NCBI RefSeq assembly: GCF_030272615.1
Contig: NC_081410.1
Coordinates: 287,307,957-287,371,956 of the forward strand
Length of the DNA: 64,000 nt
Direction: 5' to 3'
DNA from: Cryptomeria japonica
Taxonomy: Eukaryota; Streptophyta; Pinopsida; Cupressales; Cupressaceae
The notes beneath the pieces were generated by a model. The model saw only the letters and a program-made list of their open reading frames with translations. It was not told where the DNA came from and searched no databases. A program made the translations under genes and the position numbers. Positions 1-10,300 of this stretch are shown piece after piece (the stretch's first letter is position 1; the number at the start of each line of letters is the position of its first letter).

Positions 1-695
1 TCCAATCCGATCATAATGAGTTCATCCTGTATAGATATCTGCAATCCATTCAAATATCTTGCAATTTGTTCAACTTCATCATCGACATGTCTGGATCTGA
101 TGTTCAGCTTGTAAAATGCTTCGGTGTACTCCTTCACACTAGATTCCTTCTATCTTAGATTCTACAACTTCCAGAACAAATCCATTTGATAATTTGCCAG
201 CACAAATTTTGATTTCAACTTAGCAATCATCCTATCCCATGTTTTAATCTTTTCTTCACCTCTTCTCTATCTATCAACCTACAAATGCTCCCACCAAAGA
301 GACGCATGACCTTTCAACTGGGTACAAGCATATTTCACCTTCCTCTCTTCTATAGTGTTTTCAAAATTGAAATACTTCTCCATCTCCGAGATCCAATCCA
401 TCAATTCATCCGAATCTAACTTCCCATCATATTCCAGTGGGGTAAAATGATGGTTAGTGTTCACCCTACTCAAAACCCTTAAAAACCTTTCTTCATCCAG
501 ATCAACTGCCGATAGGTTTACTTGTTCTGCTGCGGCTTCTTCTCCTTCATCTTCACTTACATATTCAATATGTTAGCCTCTTCTCTGGGCTATCTCCACG
601 GCTTCTAGCTAGGCTGCTATTCCTCACAACATCTCCATCACAATAGGGTCTGCATTCCCATGCGCTCCACCATTCCTAGTTCCTCTTTGTGCCAT
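1..695 (-). pseudogene. Ty3/Gypsy gag, N-terminal part, broken
   Basis: This is the start of a Gypsy Gag capsid polyprotein, which packages element RNA in cytoplasmic particles. I place the start at the ATG at 695 (MAQRGTRNGG), about 100 nt after the PBS. One frame runs to the window edge through an acidic stretch and a Retrotrans_gag-type domain: HFTPLEYDGK, LMDWISEMEKYF, LKGHASLWWEHL, then FYKLNIRSRHVDDEVEQIARYL. It is interrupted by about seven stops. Five of these are TAG where the family has Gln (for example HL*VDR*RR and KL*NLR*KE), one is TAA at a probable Gln and one is TGA at a probable Arg. The rest of the element lies off the left edge. The family call is firm; the lineage within Gypsy is not assigned. 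Confidence 0.85.
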
Positions 696-798
696 CAATT
701 CATGCTAGTCCTCTGCAATTGCAGCGATTGTAGGCCGGATCCGTAATCTGCTACCCTACAACAAAATTCAGGACACACAACCTCTGAAATGAAACTTC

Positions 799-810
799 GC
801 TCTGATACCA
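799..810 (-). other. Primer-binding site (tRNA-iMet type)
   Basis: Read on the minus strand this is TGGTATCAGAGC, the sequence complementary to the 3' end of initiator tRNA-Met that plant LTR elements use to prime reverse transcription. It sits between the LTR (higher coordinates) and gag, which fixes the element as minus-strand. Confidence 0.85.
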
Positions 811-824
811 CTTGAAGCAGTCAC

Positions 825-1490
825 TGTCAAGGAGGGACCTCATAGAGATCAATCTGGACTTGTCAGCAAGAGTCAACACAACATAAACACACATATATGA
901 TGGAGGCAATGTAGAAGAGGTTATTTTATTGCATGAAATTTTATTACATCCAACCGGTAACAACCAGGTTACAACATATCGACACACAGGCTTGGTAGAA
1001 TAGGTCTCATCGGGACCTTGAATCAAAAGATTTATCTTCTATGTACAGTCTAGCTATCTTATTCTCTGATTGATTCTAATTTCCCATTGATTACATAATA
1101 AAGCATAATTACAAATATATATATCGGTCCAAAAGGGATCAAAACTCGAAGAACAAGACCTAACATGAAAATAACAAAGGCCGACTTCCGCTAAGAGATT
1201 CCTCTAGAAAATACAAAGGATGAAACATAGAAGTTCGTCCACACGCGAAGGAACAACGAGATCAATATCCAAGACTCCGCAAGCTACGAAATGGGTTCCG
1301 ATAGATTACCAGAATAGGTCTCATGCAACCAGTAACAAAGGAACAACTGGTAACAAGAAACTATCATGGAAACTGGTAGCGATATCTTGCCAGAAAGTGT
1401 TCCAAATGCAATATGGTCTGAAAGAAAGAAAAATGATCAAGTCTTCAAGTAGAATCCAACTCCATAGGATCCGGTGAGTCAAAACTGACA
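825..1490 (-). repeat. 5' LTR of the minus-strand Gypsy element A
   Basis: The segment begins TGTCA and ends TGACA on the plus strand, a 5-bp inverted terminus of TG...CA form, and lies next to the PBS with a 14-nt gap. That gap is longer than the usual 0-5 nt. An alternative inner edge is the TG at 813, so this boundary is tentative. A TATA-like TATATATA is present on the minus strand near 1112-1120. Open frames inside it on the plus strand have no family resemblance and are treated as chance. No second LTR copy is in the window to confirm the ends. Confidence 0.6.
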
Positions 1491-2317
1491 CACATAGAAA
1501 GGAAAACTAAAACTGCAAACAAAAAACAAAACATAAAGGAAACTGTTTTTGGTTGATGCAAGATTGCTATGAACTGGGGATGCTGCTGGATCAATAAGAA
1601 AGTAGAGCATGTCGTGCAATAGTGAGGGGAGATTGTAGTTTAAGGGAGGTTAGTGGTTTGACTCCCACTATCATCTATTTTTGTTGAAGGCCGATTCAAC
1701 CTTGCTACCACACAGGTACCACGTGGTGCCCAACCATTGGGTACGTGGCACAATATAATTTGTTTTCAGATGATACATGTCATTCCTAGATTGGGCCAAT
1801 TGTGTCTCTTGCCACATTACCCTATCTTCCATGTTAGCGCCACGTCACTTTCCATGTCATGTTGATGTCCTCATTTGACCTGGTCAACTCATTCTTTTTG
1901 ACAACTTTGACCGGCCATAACTCACTCATACGGACTCCATTTTGTGCAATTCAAGTGGCATCAGAATCGTCTTGATGAGCACTTTCAATTTGATGCTGAT
2001 TTTGACCAACTTGGAGATGACCAATTTTTCACCTTTTGAACACCTAATTCACCTATTTGACCGAACCTTTGACTGCACATAACTTCTGCATACAAACTCC
2101 TTTTGAGCCCGTTCAAGTTGCATCAGGATTGTGTCAATGACCTCTTTCCAATGATGTTGATTTTGATGATTTTTGAGTGTGAATTTTTTAGGTTCTCTGG
2201 ATCAACCTGGATCATTCCTCCCCATTGAGAATCTTTTGGACCACCAAAAGTCTGTTTTTACAAATAATTGAAGTGAGGGCATTTTTGCCTCACTTTCCCG
2301 ATATCATTTGTCCTTCC
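1491..2317. other. Non-coding interval
   Basis: No gene is recognisable. The left half holds a G-box palindrome ACCACGTGGT (1718-1727), a second ACGT core (1743-1747) and CACGTC (1841-1846). It also holds a mirrored W-box pair TTGACC/GGTCAA near 1875. The right half holds a two-copy diverged repeat (listed separately). The texture resembles an old LTR or promoter, but no termini or PBS were found. Confidence 0.5.
1906..2170. repeat. Two-copy diverged tandem repeat, period about 162 bp
   Basis: Copy 1 starts at 1906 (TTTGACCGGCCATAACTC) and copy 2 at 2068 (TTTGACTGCACATAACTT). Both then run through a similar order of words: CATAC..ACTCC.TTTTG, TTCAAGT.GCATCAG, then GATG.TGATTTTGA. The copies are clearly related but diverged by eye, with small indels. 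Confidence 0.6.
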
Positions 2318-2808
2318 TTATTGGAACATGTGCATCTGACTCATCACAACAACGATAAAAAATGTACTGACATTGTTAAGTACATTGATCATATTTTCAT
2401 CCACATTCATTGCTACTGCTACCAACCATACACTGCCGAACAATAGAAAGATGAATAACAAAACTGAATATGCAGACGAGAAAAATATTTTACCAACATC
2501 ATGCTTGTCTTTCACAATTGGAACAACCTTAGAATTATATATGCTTTTATGCAATGACACTTCTTGTGGTACAAACATAAGTGGCAGATTATTGCTTGCA
2601 TTAACTACCCTTTTCAATTGCCCTGTTGTCACAAAAGATTTATCAGTCTTAATTGGATAAGAATGCACAATGTATTTAATTCTTTCCTTAAACAAGTGAT
2701 ACTAATTATGTTCCCTATAGAAGATTTATTTTATATCATATAAGTATGGGCTACCTAACACAATCCCACATATATCAAGTGGAACTACATCAAATTCAAC
2801 CTCACTGA
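2318..2808 (-). pseudogene. Gypsy-type aspartic protease C-terminal tail, fused to Copia RT
   Basis: In one frame, the sequence VEFDVVPLDICGIVLGSPYL is followed by a YLYD..IFYRE..YHLFKE pattern. This matches the C-terminal half of a Gypsy retropepsin domain and the linker after it. The frame continues from the upstream Copia RT fragment without a shift, interrupted by TAA and TAG codons. The first catalytic half (DTG/DSG motif) is absent. The far C-terminus contains a hydrophobic run (SVLLFIFLLFGSVWLVAVAM) that I do not interpret. It is most likely a chimeric junction between two decayed minus-strand elements. Confidence 0.55.
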
Positions 2809-3177
2809 CTTCATTCAATTTGTTCTTGAATACCTATTTAGTACCAATAACATTCTTATCCTTGGGTCTAGGCACAAGCTCCCATGTGTTATTCTTTTCA
2901 ATCTGATCTAATTCTTCTTCCATAGATCTTATCCAATTTTTATCTTTACAAGCTTCAATAACATCTTTAGGTTCAATTTTGGAAATCAAACATACCTCTT
3001 CAGAAACTAGCCTTCTTCTAGTCTCACACCTTTATTTTTATCACCAATAATCTGATTTTTAGAATGATTCAATCTTACATACCTCGGGGTCTTCTGATTT
3101 TCAGGTTTCTGCACCTCTCCACCGACAACAACAATATTTGGATTAATAGTCTCTACCGGATCAGTCTGCTTCAATTC
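2809..3177 (-). pseudogene. Copia reverse transcriptase, N-terminal fragment
   Basis: After a pol linker rich in Glu/Pro/Asn, the frame reads VCLISKIEPKDVIEACKD, then NWIRSMEEELDQIEKNNTWE, then LVPRPKDKNVIGTK*VFKNK. This is the canonical start of the plant Copia RT domain (RVT_2). A 1-nt deletion near 3020 shifts the frame, and the Trp of GTKWVF is a TAG stop. Homology stops after NKLNE. The catalytic YVDD, RNase H and 3' LTR are all missing. The domain call is certain; the cause of truncation is inferred. Confidence 0.85.
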
Positions 3178-4230
3178 CTAAGTCTGAATAGGAGTTATAA
3201 CAACATGCTGACCATCATCATATCCACATGCTCTGATATCTTTTCCAAGGTTCTCATCAATCTTCACATTTGCACTCTCTACTATCTTTGTTAGTCTCTT
3301 ATTGTAGCACCAGTAGGCTTTTCTCTTTGTTGAGTATCCCAAGAAAATTCCTTTATCACTTCTTGCATCAAACTTTCCTATATTGTCATCTCTCTTGATA
3401 TAACACTTGCTACCAAAAATTCTGAAGTATCTCACAGTAGGAACATGACCAAACCATAGCTCATAAGGAGTCTTACCGATATCACCTTTTATATGAACTT
3501 GGTTAAATGTGTAAACAAAAATGCTAATATCTTTTCTTCAGTAGATCTTTGGAACATTACCTTCAATCAACATAGTCCTTAAAGAATCCAAGATAGTTAT
3601 GTTCTTTCTTTCAACAACTCCACTCTAGTGAGGGGTTCTAGGAGCAGATAATTGTCTTCTAATCCCATGCTTCTCACGGAAAGAATCAAACTCACCAGAA
3701 CAAAATTCTCCTCCTTTGTCAGATCTCAGACATTTCACCTTCAATCCTATCTCAGTCTCAACCTTTTCTTTGAATATATTGAACTTGTCTAATGCTTCAT
3801 ATTTCTCCTTCAAAAAGACAACCCACATCATCCAAGAATAATCATCAGTTATCAACACAAAATATTTGTCTCCTTGCACACTTCTAACATTTGTAGGTCC
3901 ACATAGGTTAGTATGCACAAGATCTAGCAGTCCATTAGATGTATATTTCTTTCTCTTGAAAGAAATTCTTGTTTGCTTACCCACTTGACATTCTTTACAT
4001 ACAAGATTAGCAGGCTTAGCAATTTTAGGCAAATCTCTAACAGCTTGAGTAAAACTGATCTTAATCATTGAACCAAAATTAACATTGCACATTCTCCTAT
4101 GCCACAACCAACTTTCATCAATCTGAGAAATCAAGCAACTTTTCTCACCATCATTCAAATGAAAGATATTACCTTCAGTCTTAGTTGCTAATGCAATCTC
4201 TATACCAGAGGCATTTAAGATCTTGCATTT
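3178..4230 (-). pseudogene. Copia integrase with GAG-pre-integrase region, inactive
   Basis: The pre-integrase zinc region is visible as LWHRRMCNVNFGSM then LVCKECQVGKQTRISF. The integrase core follows: LVHTNLCGPTNVRSVQGDKY, ITDDYSWMMWVVFLKEK, LRSDKGGEF, then SGVVERKN. The C-terminal part contains VRYFRIFGSKCYIKR and GIFLGYSTKRKAYWCYN. The first catalytic Asp of the D-D-E triad (usually LVHTDLCGP) is Asn; the second Asp and the Glu remain. Stops include TAG at the Gln before SGVVERKN and a TGA near 3540. The protein would insert cDNA into the host chromosome, but this copy cannot. Confidence 0.9.
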
Positions 4231-4662
4231 ACCATTCTTGAATTGTAAATCATAACCTTTGTCAACCATTTGACCAACACTCAAAATATTATGCTTCAAA
4301 CCTTCAACATACAAGACATCATCAATATTATGCTTACCATCAAAGGAAATGGAACCTCTACCATGGATCACACAGGCTTTGTCATCTCCAAATCTTACTA
4401 TTCCACCATCATACCTTTCCATAATCACAAATTTACTTTTATCACCGGTCATATGATGTGAACAACTGCTATCAATCACCCATTCATCTTTCTCTTCAAT
4501 TTTAGCAGCTAAAGATTTCTCGTCAATAGTACAACTTATGGAATCAACAGTTACTGGTCCATCTTCTTTGATAGCAATAAATACAACTTCATCTCCTTCT
4601 GATTCTTCATCTGTAACACCTTCATCAATAATATAATAGCAGTTCTTTTGATGCTTATACTT
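4231..4662 (-). pseudogene. Copia retropepsin (protease) region
   Basis: The frame reads EWVIDSSCSHHMTGDKSKF, then VRFGDDKACVIHGRGSISF and LKHNILSVGQMVDKGYDLQF. This is the retropepsin of plant Copia elements, which cuts the Gag-Pol precursor. The usual active-site triplet DSG is DSS here, so activity is doubtful. An acidic spacer (DEGVTDEESEGDEVVF) joins it to the zinc knuckle upstream. A TAG interrupts the frame just after the knuckle (YKSN*KYK). Confidence 0.85.
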
Positions 4663-5587
4663 CTAGTTAGACTTGTAAGGCTTGTCATACTTCTCATGCT
4701 TCTCATATCTATTATTTCTATCATGCTTATCAAATTTATGATGCCTATCATACTTAGCCATTCTCTCTGGGCATCTAGAAGAAAAATGTCGTATTTTATT
4801 GCAAGAGAAACATTTCAGAGGTAATTTTCCATCATACTTACCAGCTCCCTTAGGCAATCTTTAGACAATCAATGCTTCAAGCTCATCCAATTCTCTTTAT
4901 TGCTCCTCCATCTCTCTTATCTCTCTTTCATATCTGGATATTTTGCACTCTTCAGGATCATACTTCTGCTTTTTGGATATAGATGCTCAATGTTGTTTCA
5001 GACTTTCCATGTGATTCACCAAACTCACTCATCTCAAAAGCAACAATCTTTCCAACCAGCACATCTCTTGTCATAATAGTCACACTTCGGATTTCATCAA
5101 TAGAAGCTACCTTATGTTTGCAAGCAGGAGGCAAAGATCTCAACACCTTAGCAACAATTTCAACTTCTTCAAGGGTTTCGCTGACACATCTGATACCTAG
5201 GACAAGATCATTCACCTTAGCCATGAAAGTGTTTATGTTCTCATCTTCTCCCATTCTCAACATCTCATATTTCCTTTTCAAGATTTGCAACATAACAACT
5301 TTGACATTTTTATCTCCTTCATACAAGGTTTCAAGCTTCTCCCAGATCTCATATGCAATTTGAAGTCCCATTAGATTAGTCATCTCTGAATCAGTCATGG
5401 CACTCAACAATGCTTCCTTTGCTGTAATGTTATTTCCAACTTCCTTGATCTCATCAGTAGTAATCGGTCTACTCTTAGGAACAAAATAGGAATTCTTTGT
5501 AATCTTCCAGTAATCTTCTCCAAGACATCTCATGTGCACATCCATCTAGTTCTTCCATATAGCATAGTTACTACCATGAAATCTCAT
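4663..5587 (-). pseudogene. Copia gag (UBN2-type) with CCHC zinc knuckle
   Basis: I place the start at the ATG at 5587 (MRFHGSNYAIWKN), about 85 nt after the PBS. The capsid-like region includes RCLGEDYWKITKNS, TAKEALLSAMTDSEMTNLMG, AYEIWEKLETLYEG and LRMGEDENINTFMAKVNDLV, typical of the UBN2 gag family. The nucleocapsid has one CCHC knuckle, CFSCNKIRHFSSRC, where Arg replaces the usual Gly before His. His/Lys/Tyr-rich repeats (KYDRHHKFDKHDRNNRYEKH) follow it. Stops occur at KN*MDV, near the gag-knuckle junction and at SN*KYK. Confidence 0.9.
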
Positions 5588-5671
5588 ACTCTCCTTCTTA
5601 AAGATAACACTTCCACTTCTAGTTGCTATCCTGGATCACCTCAAGTGATTAAGATTCTTCTAGAGGATCTA

Positions 5672-5683
5672 GCTCTGATACTA
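5672..5683 (-). other. Copia primer-binding site
   Basis: The minus strand reads TAGTATCAGAGC, one mismatch from the tRNA-iMet PBS TGGTATCAGAGC. It is 2 nt from the LTR edge, the same spacing as in insertion 1. Confidence 0.85.
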
Positions 5684-5685
5684 AT

Positions 5686-7033
5686 TATTGGCAACAATAA
5701 TGAAGAAAAACTGAGAGGGGGGGTGAATCAGTTTTCATTGGATCTACAAACTTAACCACAAAAATAGATTAGATAAACTACAACAATAACAAAGATAAGA
5801 AAGTTGATAGCACAACACACAACACCAATATTTTGATGTGGAAAACCCAGTTAAGGGAAAAACTACGATAGGAACCTACCCACAATAAGATGACACTCTT
5901 TAGTAGAATGTGAATATATTATAATGGGGAATGTACATGCATTCAGGAACACTACCTAGAGCTTACAACTGAAGAAACAATAACCTGGAAGGCTACAGCC
6001 CTCAGGGAAGGTTCACTACCTTACAAGGAAGTCTAACTGACTTACAAAATGATCAGACTACAATCTAGAAGAAATGAACTGAAACAATAACATCTCCAAA
6101 TGCCTAATGACAGTTTCAATTAAGCTCAATTGTCTTCTCTGCAACACTAATCTCTGCTCAATCACAATGACGAAGGATGAATCACTTGTTCGCATATACA
6201 CTAGTTTCTAATAATGCAGATACCACCTCTACATCTAAATTACATAACAATATCACCTATTTATACAATTCATCTACCTTGAAAAGAAGGTTGGCTAAAC
6301 CCTCAACTCACAATTACAAAATTACATCACACAATATAAAGATCGACCACCAGACCAATATAATGATATACATGACTTAACATGGAACTAATTCAAATAT
6401 CCAAATGCTCATCACCACCGATAATCATGCCAAGATCAACCGCAACATGCTAGACCACCAAGAATACTGCATAACACGAAGAACATCATCGGTTCGACAA
6501 AATCACCAAGAACATGCACAACGATCAATGTGGATAATCCAAACAAATAGGACACAATTAGGGAACACCAACAAGCAGGTTAGAATCATTAGTAACAACT
6601 GCACCAACACCACTTATCAAATCTTCATCGATCAACATCTAAAACTCAAGAACACTCAAACAACAACAACTATCATGAAAAAAAGATAACTTTTGGAGCA
6701 CCAAATCACAAACCATATGCAATAAAGATACACAAGACCATACAAAACAATATCTTAAAATATCAGCTCAAGATCCGATCACACCAAAATATACCGAGGG
6801 AAATACTGAACTCTGTAAAGCACTGATTAGATAAACAAACTGCAAAACTGGCTCATTTGATATGATCAATTAAGCTTTCCATATCAGCAAAACCAATATA
6901 AAATAATATAATGATACTATAAATATTCCATACATCAAACCATGATCCCAATAAAACAATTCACAATCATGGGAGCAGGAATATGTTGATATCAATGACA
7001 ATAACATATCCTAGTAGCAATAATGCCCAACAA
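5686..7033 (-). repeat. 5' LTR of the minus-strand Copia element
   Basis: The plus-strand ends are TATTGGCA (a mutated TGTTGGCA) and TGCCCAACA, so the termini are near-inverted. Near the inner edge is the Copia LTR signature GAGAGGGGGGGTGAATCA, shared with all other Copia LTRs in this window. A TATA box, TATAAATA, lies on the minus strand at 6258-6265, a plausible U3/R position. Plus-strand open frames inside are not conserved and are treated as chance. The partner LTR was lost with the 3' half of the element. Confidence 0.85.
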
Positions 7034-7045
7034 AACCATCTTAGG

Positions 7046-7378
7046 GATGGTGAATTACAGGCCCTAAAGCATGAGGTTTAGGAGTTGTTGAGTTGCCTAG
7101 ATAGACACAAGATGAATGTTGAAATTTAGGTCCTAGAGAAAGAGATAAAGGATATGAATAGCAGATGGGATGTTAGAGACAAACAACTAGCCAACATTAA
7201 TAAATTTTGCAGTAGAGTTATGCACAGTTTGGTTACGACTTTATGTCTACTGCAGGACAAGGTTGCGGATGAGGATGCAGACAAATAGTCTTGCAAGGAA
7301 CTCTACAAGTTCCTTACTAAATATTGGGATAATGTTCCTGGTTTGGCTAGGCTTCATAAACTAGCTTCTGAGTTTTAG
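7046..7378 (+). pseudogene. Coiled-coil protein relic, C-terminal piece
   Basis: A plus-strand frame of about 110 codons starts at RDGELQALKHEV and runs through LEKEIKDMNSRWDVRDKQLA and LYKFLTKYWDNVPGLARLH to a TAG after LASEF. It is rich in charged heptad-like sequence. All three internal stops are TAG at positions where Gln fits the context (HEV*ELL, EI*VLEK, DK*SCK). No N-terminal part is visible because the Copia LTR abuts it. It resembles the C-terminal coiled coils of the accessory ORFs elsewhere in the window, but I cannot assign a family. An AATAAA lies about 190 nt downstream (7566-7571). Confidence 0.45.
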
Positions 7379-10300
7379 GCTTAGTCTAGTTTTTAATGTT
7401 TATTTTCGTTCTCTTTAGCTCTTTGGACTTATGGGGTGCTCCCCTGGTTGCTTTATTTCTAGATTTCTATTAAAATCTCTCTCATTTTGATCTTGCTATT
7501 AATTTTATACTAATGACCTTTTGGATATGTTAAGGGTCAATGCCCTCGTTAACGCTTCTTTTATAATAAAGAAACATTATTCATTCTTTCATATATAGAT
7601 TCCAAATATTACCTTAAGACTAAGTTTTACAATGACACTTCGATTAAAAATTTCTCTTTCTCCCCCTTTTTGAATATTCAAAGAATCCCTTTGTTTATAC
7701 ATGAAAATAATTATAAGAATAATCATTGAGTTCTCTTTGAACTAGGGTTGTGTCTCCCGATTTTGCTCTAGTAAATCTTAATTCATAGAGTTGAAAGTGT
7801 TCAAGGATCATGATTGTTTTCTTGTATTTTGAGAATACCTTTTTGAATTGAAAGTTAAAATATCAATAGAATGAAAACTTTACCTATAAAAAAAAAATAG
7901 AATGAAAACTTTAACAATGAAATGGCTCTAAAGAAATCTAAGTATGTTGGACCTCAAAAGAATTCGACCAACAAAAAAGGAAGAAAATATTAAATTTGTT
8001 AGCTCTCCTTAAGAGCACATTTTCACGAACTATTATTGGGAAGAATGATCATTTATCTTCATGGTGTAACCACCGAGAAAGCTAAACTGGATCCCACATT
8101 TAATGGTGAGATGATATAAAGTTTTCAAACTAACAACATTTATATATTACATGTGTCATGGATCTAAGAAGTTGATCAACGAATCCACTTTTTTGGCTCT
8201 CATTTAGATGACTTGGAAGATAACAATACACCCTTAACAACTAAACACATCTTAGCCAATTTATAATTCTCAAAACCTACCAAAATGAAAACTTCAAAAC
8301 TTTGTTCAATGACACCATATAGCATTTATAACCTCACCACCCTTTTTTGTTTAAATTTCATAAAAGATATTGGGACTCACTATAGATACCAACTCATAAT
8401 GCTCCAATCAATAGAGAAATAACATTAAGTTATCACACTAACACATTTTTATGTGATTCCTTTATAATTAGATTAATGACAACGAGATGATCTTCAAATG
8501 TGTTTTATTTTCTTATGGGGCACGACCCACTATTTGATAAGCTAAAAACTTCATCCAATGGCATGAAATTGTAGTCCAATTACTTTAACAATGTATAAAA
8601 CCTTGTGCAAATCTTTGATGGCCAATATAAAATCATCTTTTCTCAATTAAAAATGGATTCTTATAAAAAATCAAAAGTATATTCTAGTCTAAAATTTTGT
8701 TAGAATTAGCCAAGGAAAAACTAGAATTTGTAAAATAAAGGAGTGTACCACAAAGAAATATATATATGAAGCTAAGCCAAAAAAAAATAAAAAATTGAGC
8801 TTGCGAAAAGGGTGAACAAAGAGAAAAACTATATAGCTTTGGGAGCCTACGGAGGGATCTTTACCAACATAGGTGAATCTAAAATTCTTACCCATTGGAA
8901 ACTTAATAGTCTTCTTGAAAATTGTTTAGTTAACAAAATCAAGAGAACCAGCTCCTTATATCTTTTCTAGATCAACTTGAAGGAACACTCAACATCAAAA
9001 GTACAAACAAAGATATTTTAGGCTTCTTAAGTATTTTCCAAATCAATGATAGCCTTATTAGGTACTCTTGAGATTTTCATTAGTAACCTTAACCTAAAAG
9101 TCTAATTAAGCTAACTCAACCCTACTAAATGTATAGTCTTCTTTCTTTCTCACAAGATTTATTTTAAACTCTTCAACTTTTCTAGAACCTTATTTCCATC
9201 TTGAAATTAGAAGATGAGTCATTTTTGCACCAGTGAGACAATGTGTCCCTTCATTATTTGTGTGAAATGACATAATATAGTGATTAACTAGGTATTACAA
9301 GTTAGAATGACCTATTTTCTTCTCAAAAAATTCATTCACTTTGATTGCAACTTCCTTTCTATCGTTAAAACCTACAACTTGTATAGCCTTAACGAATAAA
9401 CTATAAAATTTGCCAGCTAGTGATAAAACATAGGAGAACTTGGGAGATAGTAAGATAAGGGTCCCATTAATCATGTATTTATCTTAAACTCATTCAAATC
9501 TTGGGAAAAAGCGATAAACTTGAAATAAATTTTGAGTTCTATGTCACTTGATGTGATCTTTGCCCAATAATAAGTATACAACTATTTCACTATAGGAATC
9601 ACTTCAAGCATTTTCTTTGGCACTTGCACTGATGCTTATAATTGTTGAAATGATACCCTTTATATTTAAATTCCACCTTCATTGAATCAATTAAATTTAT
9701 TAGCTCAATCATTTTGGTGTGTAACTATATTGCTTATATTATCATAACATTTTCTTGCTCCTCTACCTTTTGTAAATCCATGTTGTGCCCCTTTTGAGTG
9801 ATTTTCAACTTGTCTAACTCAAACTACTTTCAATCTATTTAGACTGTTCTACTTGTAATTATCTATTGAGAACCAAGCAAAATATTCCCTATTCAATTAG
9901 ATGATCTCTTGGTATTAATCATTTATCCATGCTCAAAGATAATTTATAGTAGCTTTTGTGCATTTCAGTAGAGCTTAAGTTTTTCAATCTTCTTATTGAG
10001 CTTTAAGTAGTTTGTAGTAACTATTTTTTTGTGTACCTTCCATTAGCTCCACCAGATCTTTTAAATGTGCTTGTATCAAGATCATACATAATACATGCAT
10101 TAAACATTTTATAAAGTTTGTCTTACCCATGGTTTATCTATATTTGTTGTAACGTGGACGATCATGAGTACCTATACTTATCACTAGAACATGCACGCTG
10201 TGAACCTGTTTCAACCATTCAGTGAAACATGAGATCACCTATTAGAGTGTGGGCTCTAATTTTAGAGGTCAACCTCTAGAAAAGGTTGGTCCCTATTGAT

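Noticed and set aside
1651-1670. tRNA-like T-arm or box B (TAGTGG-TTTGACTC-CCACTA)
   Set aside because: The loop is 8 nt, no acceptor, D or anticodon arms could be folded around it, and no A box at the right distance is convincing.
2400-2470. Possible membrane segment (SVLLFIFLLFGSVWLVAVAM) as an env relic
   Set aside because: AT-rich decayed DNA often yields hydrophobic runs, and no signal peptide, Cys pattern or second segment is near.
2373-2660. Plus-strand open frame opposite the protease tail
   Set aside because: It is antisense to a frame with recognisable protease sequence and has no resemblance of its own.
9700-9800. Possible decayed zinc-knuckle gag on the minus strand
   Set aside because: Only one Cys and a His could be lined up. 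No flanking gag or PBS was found.
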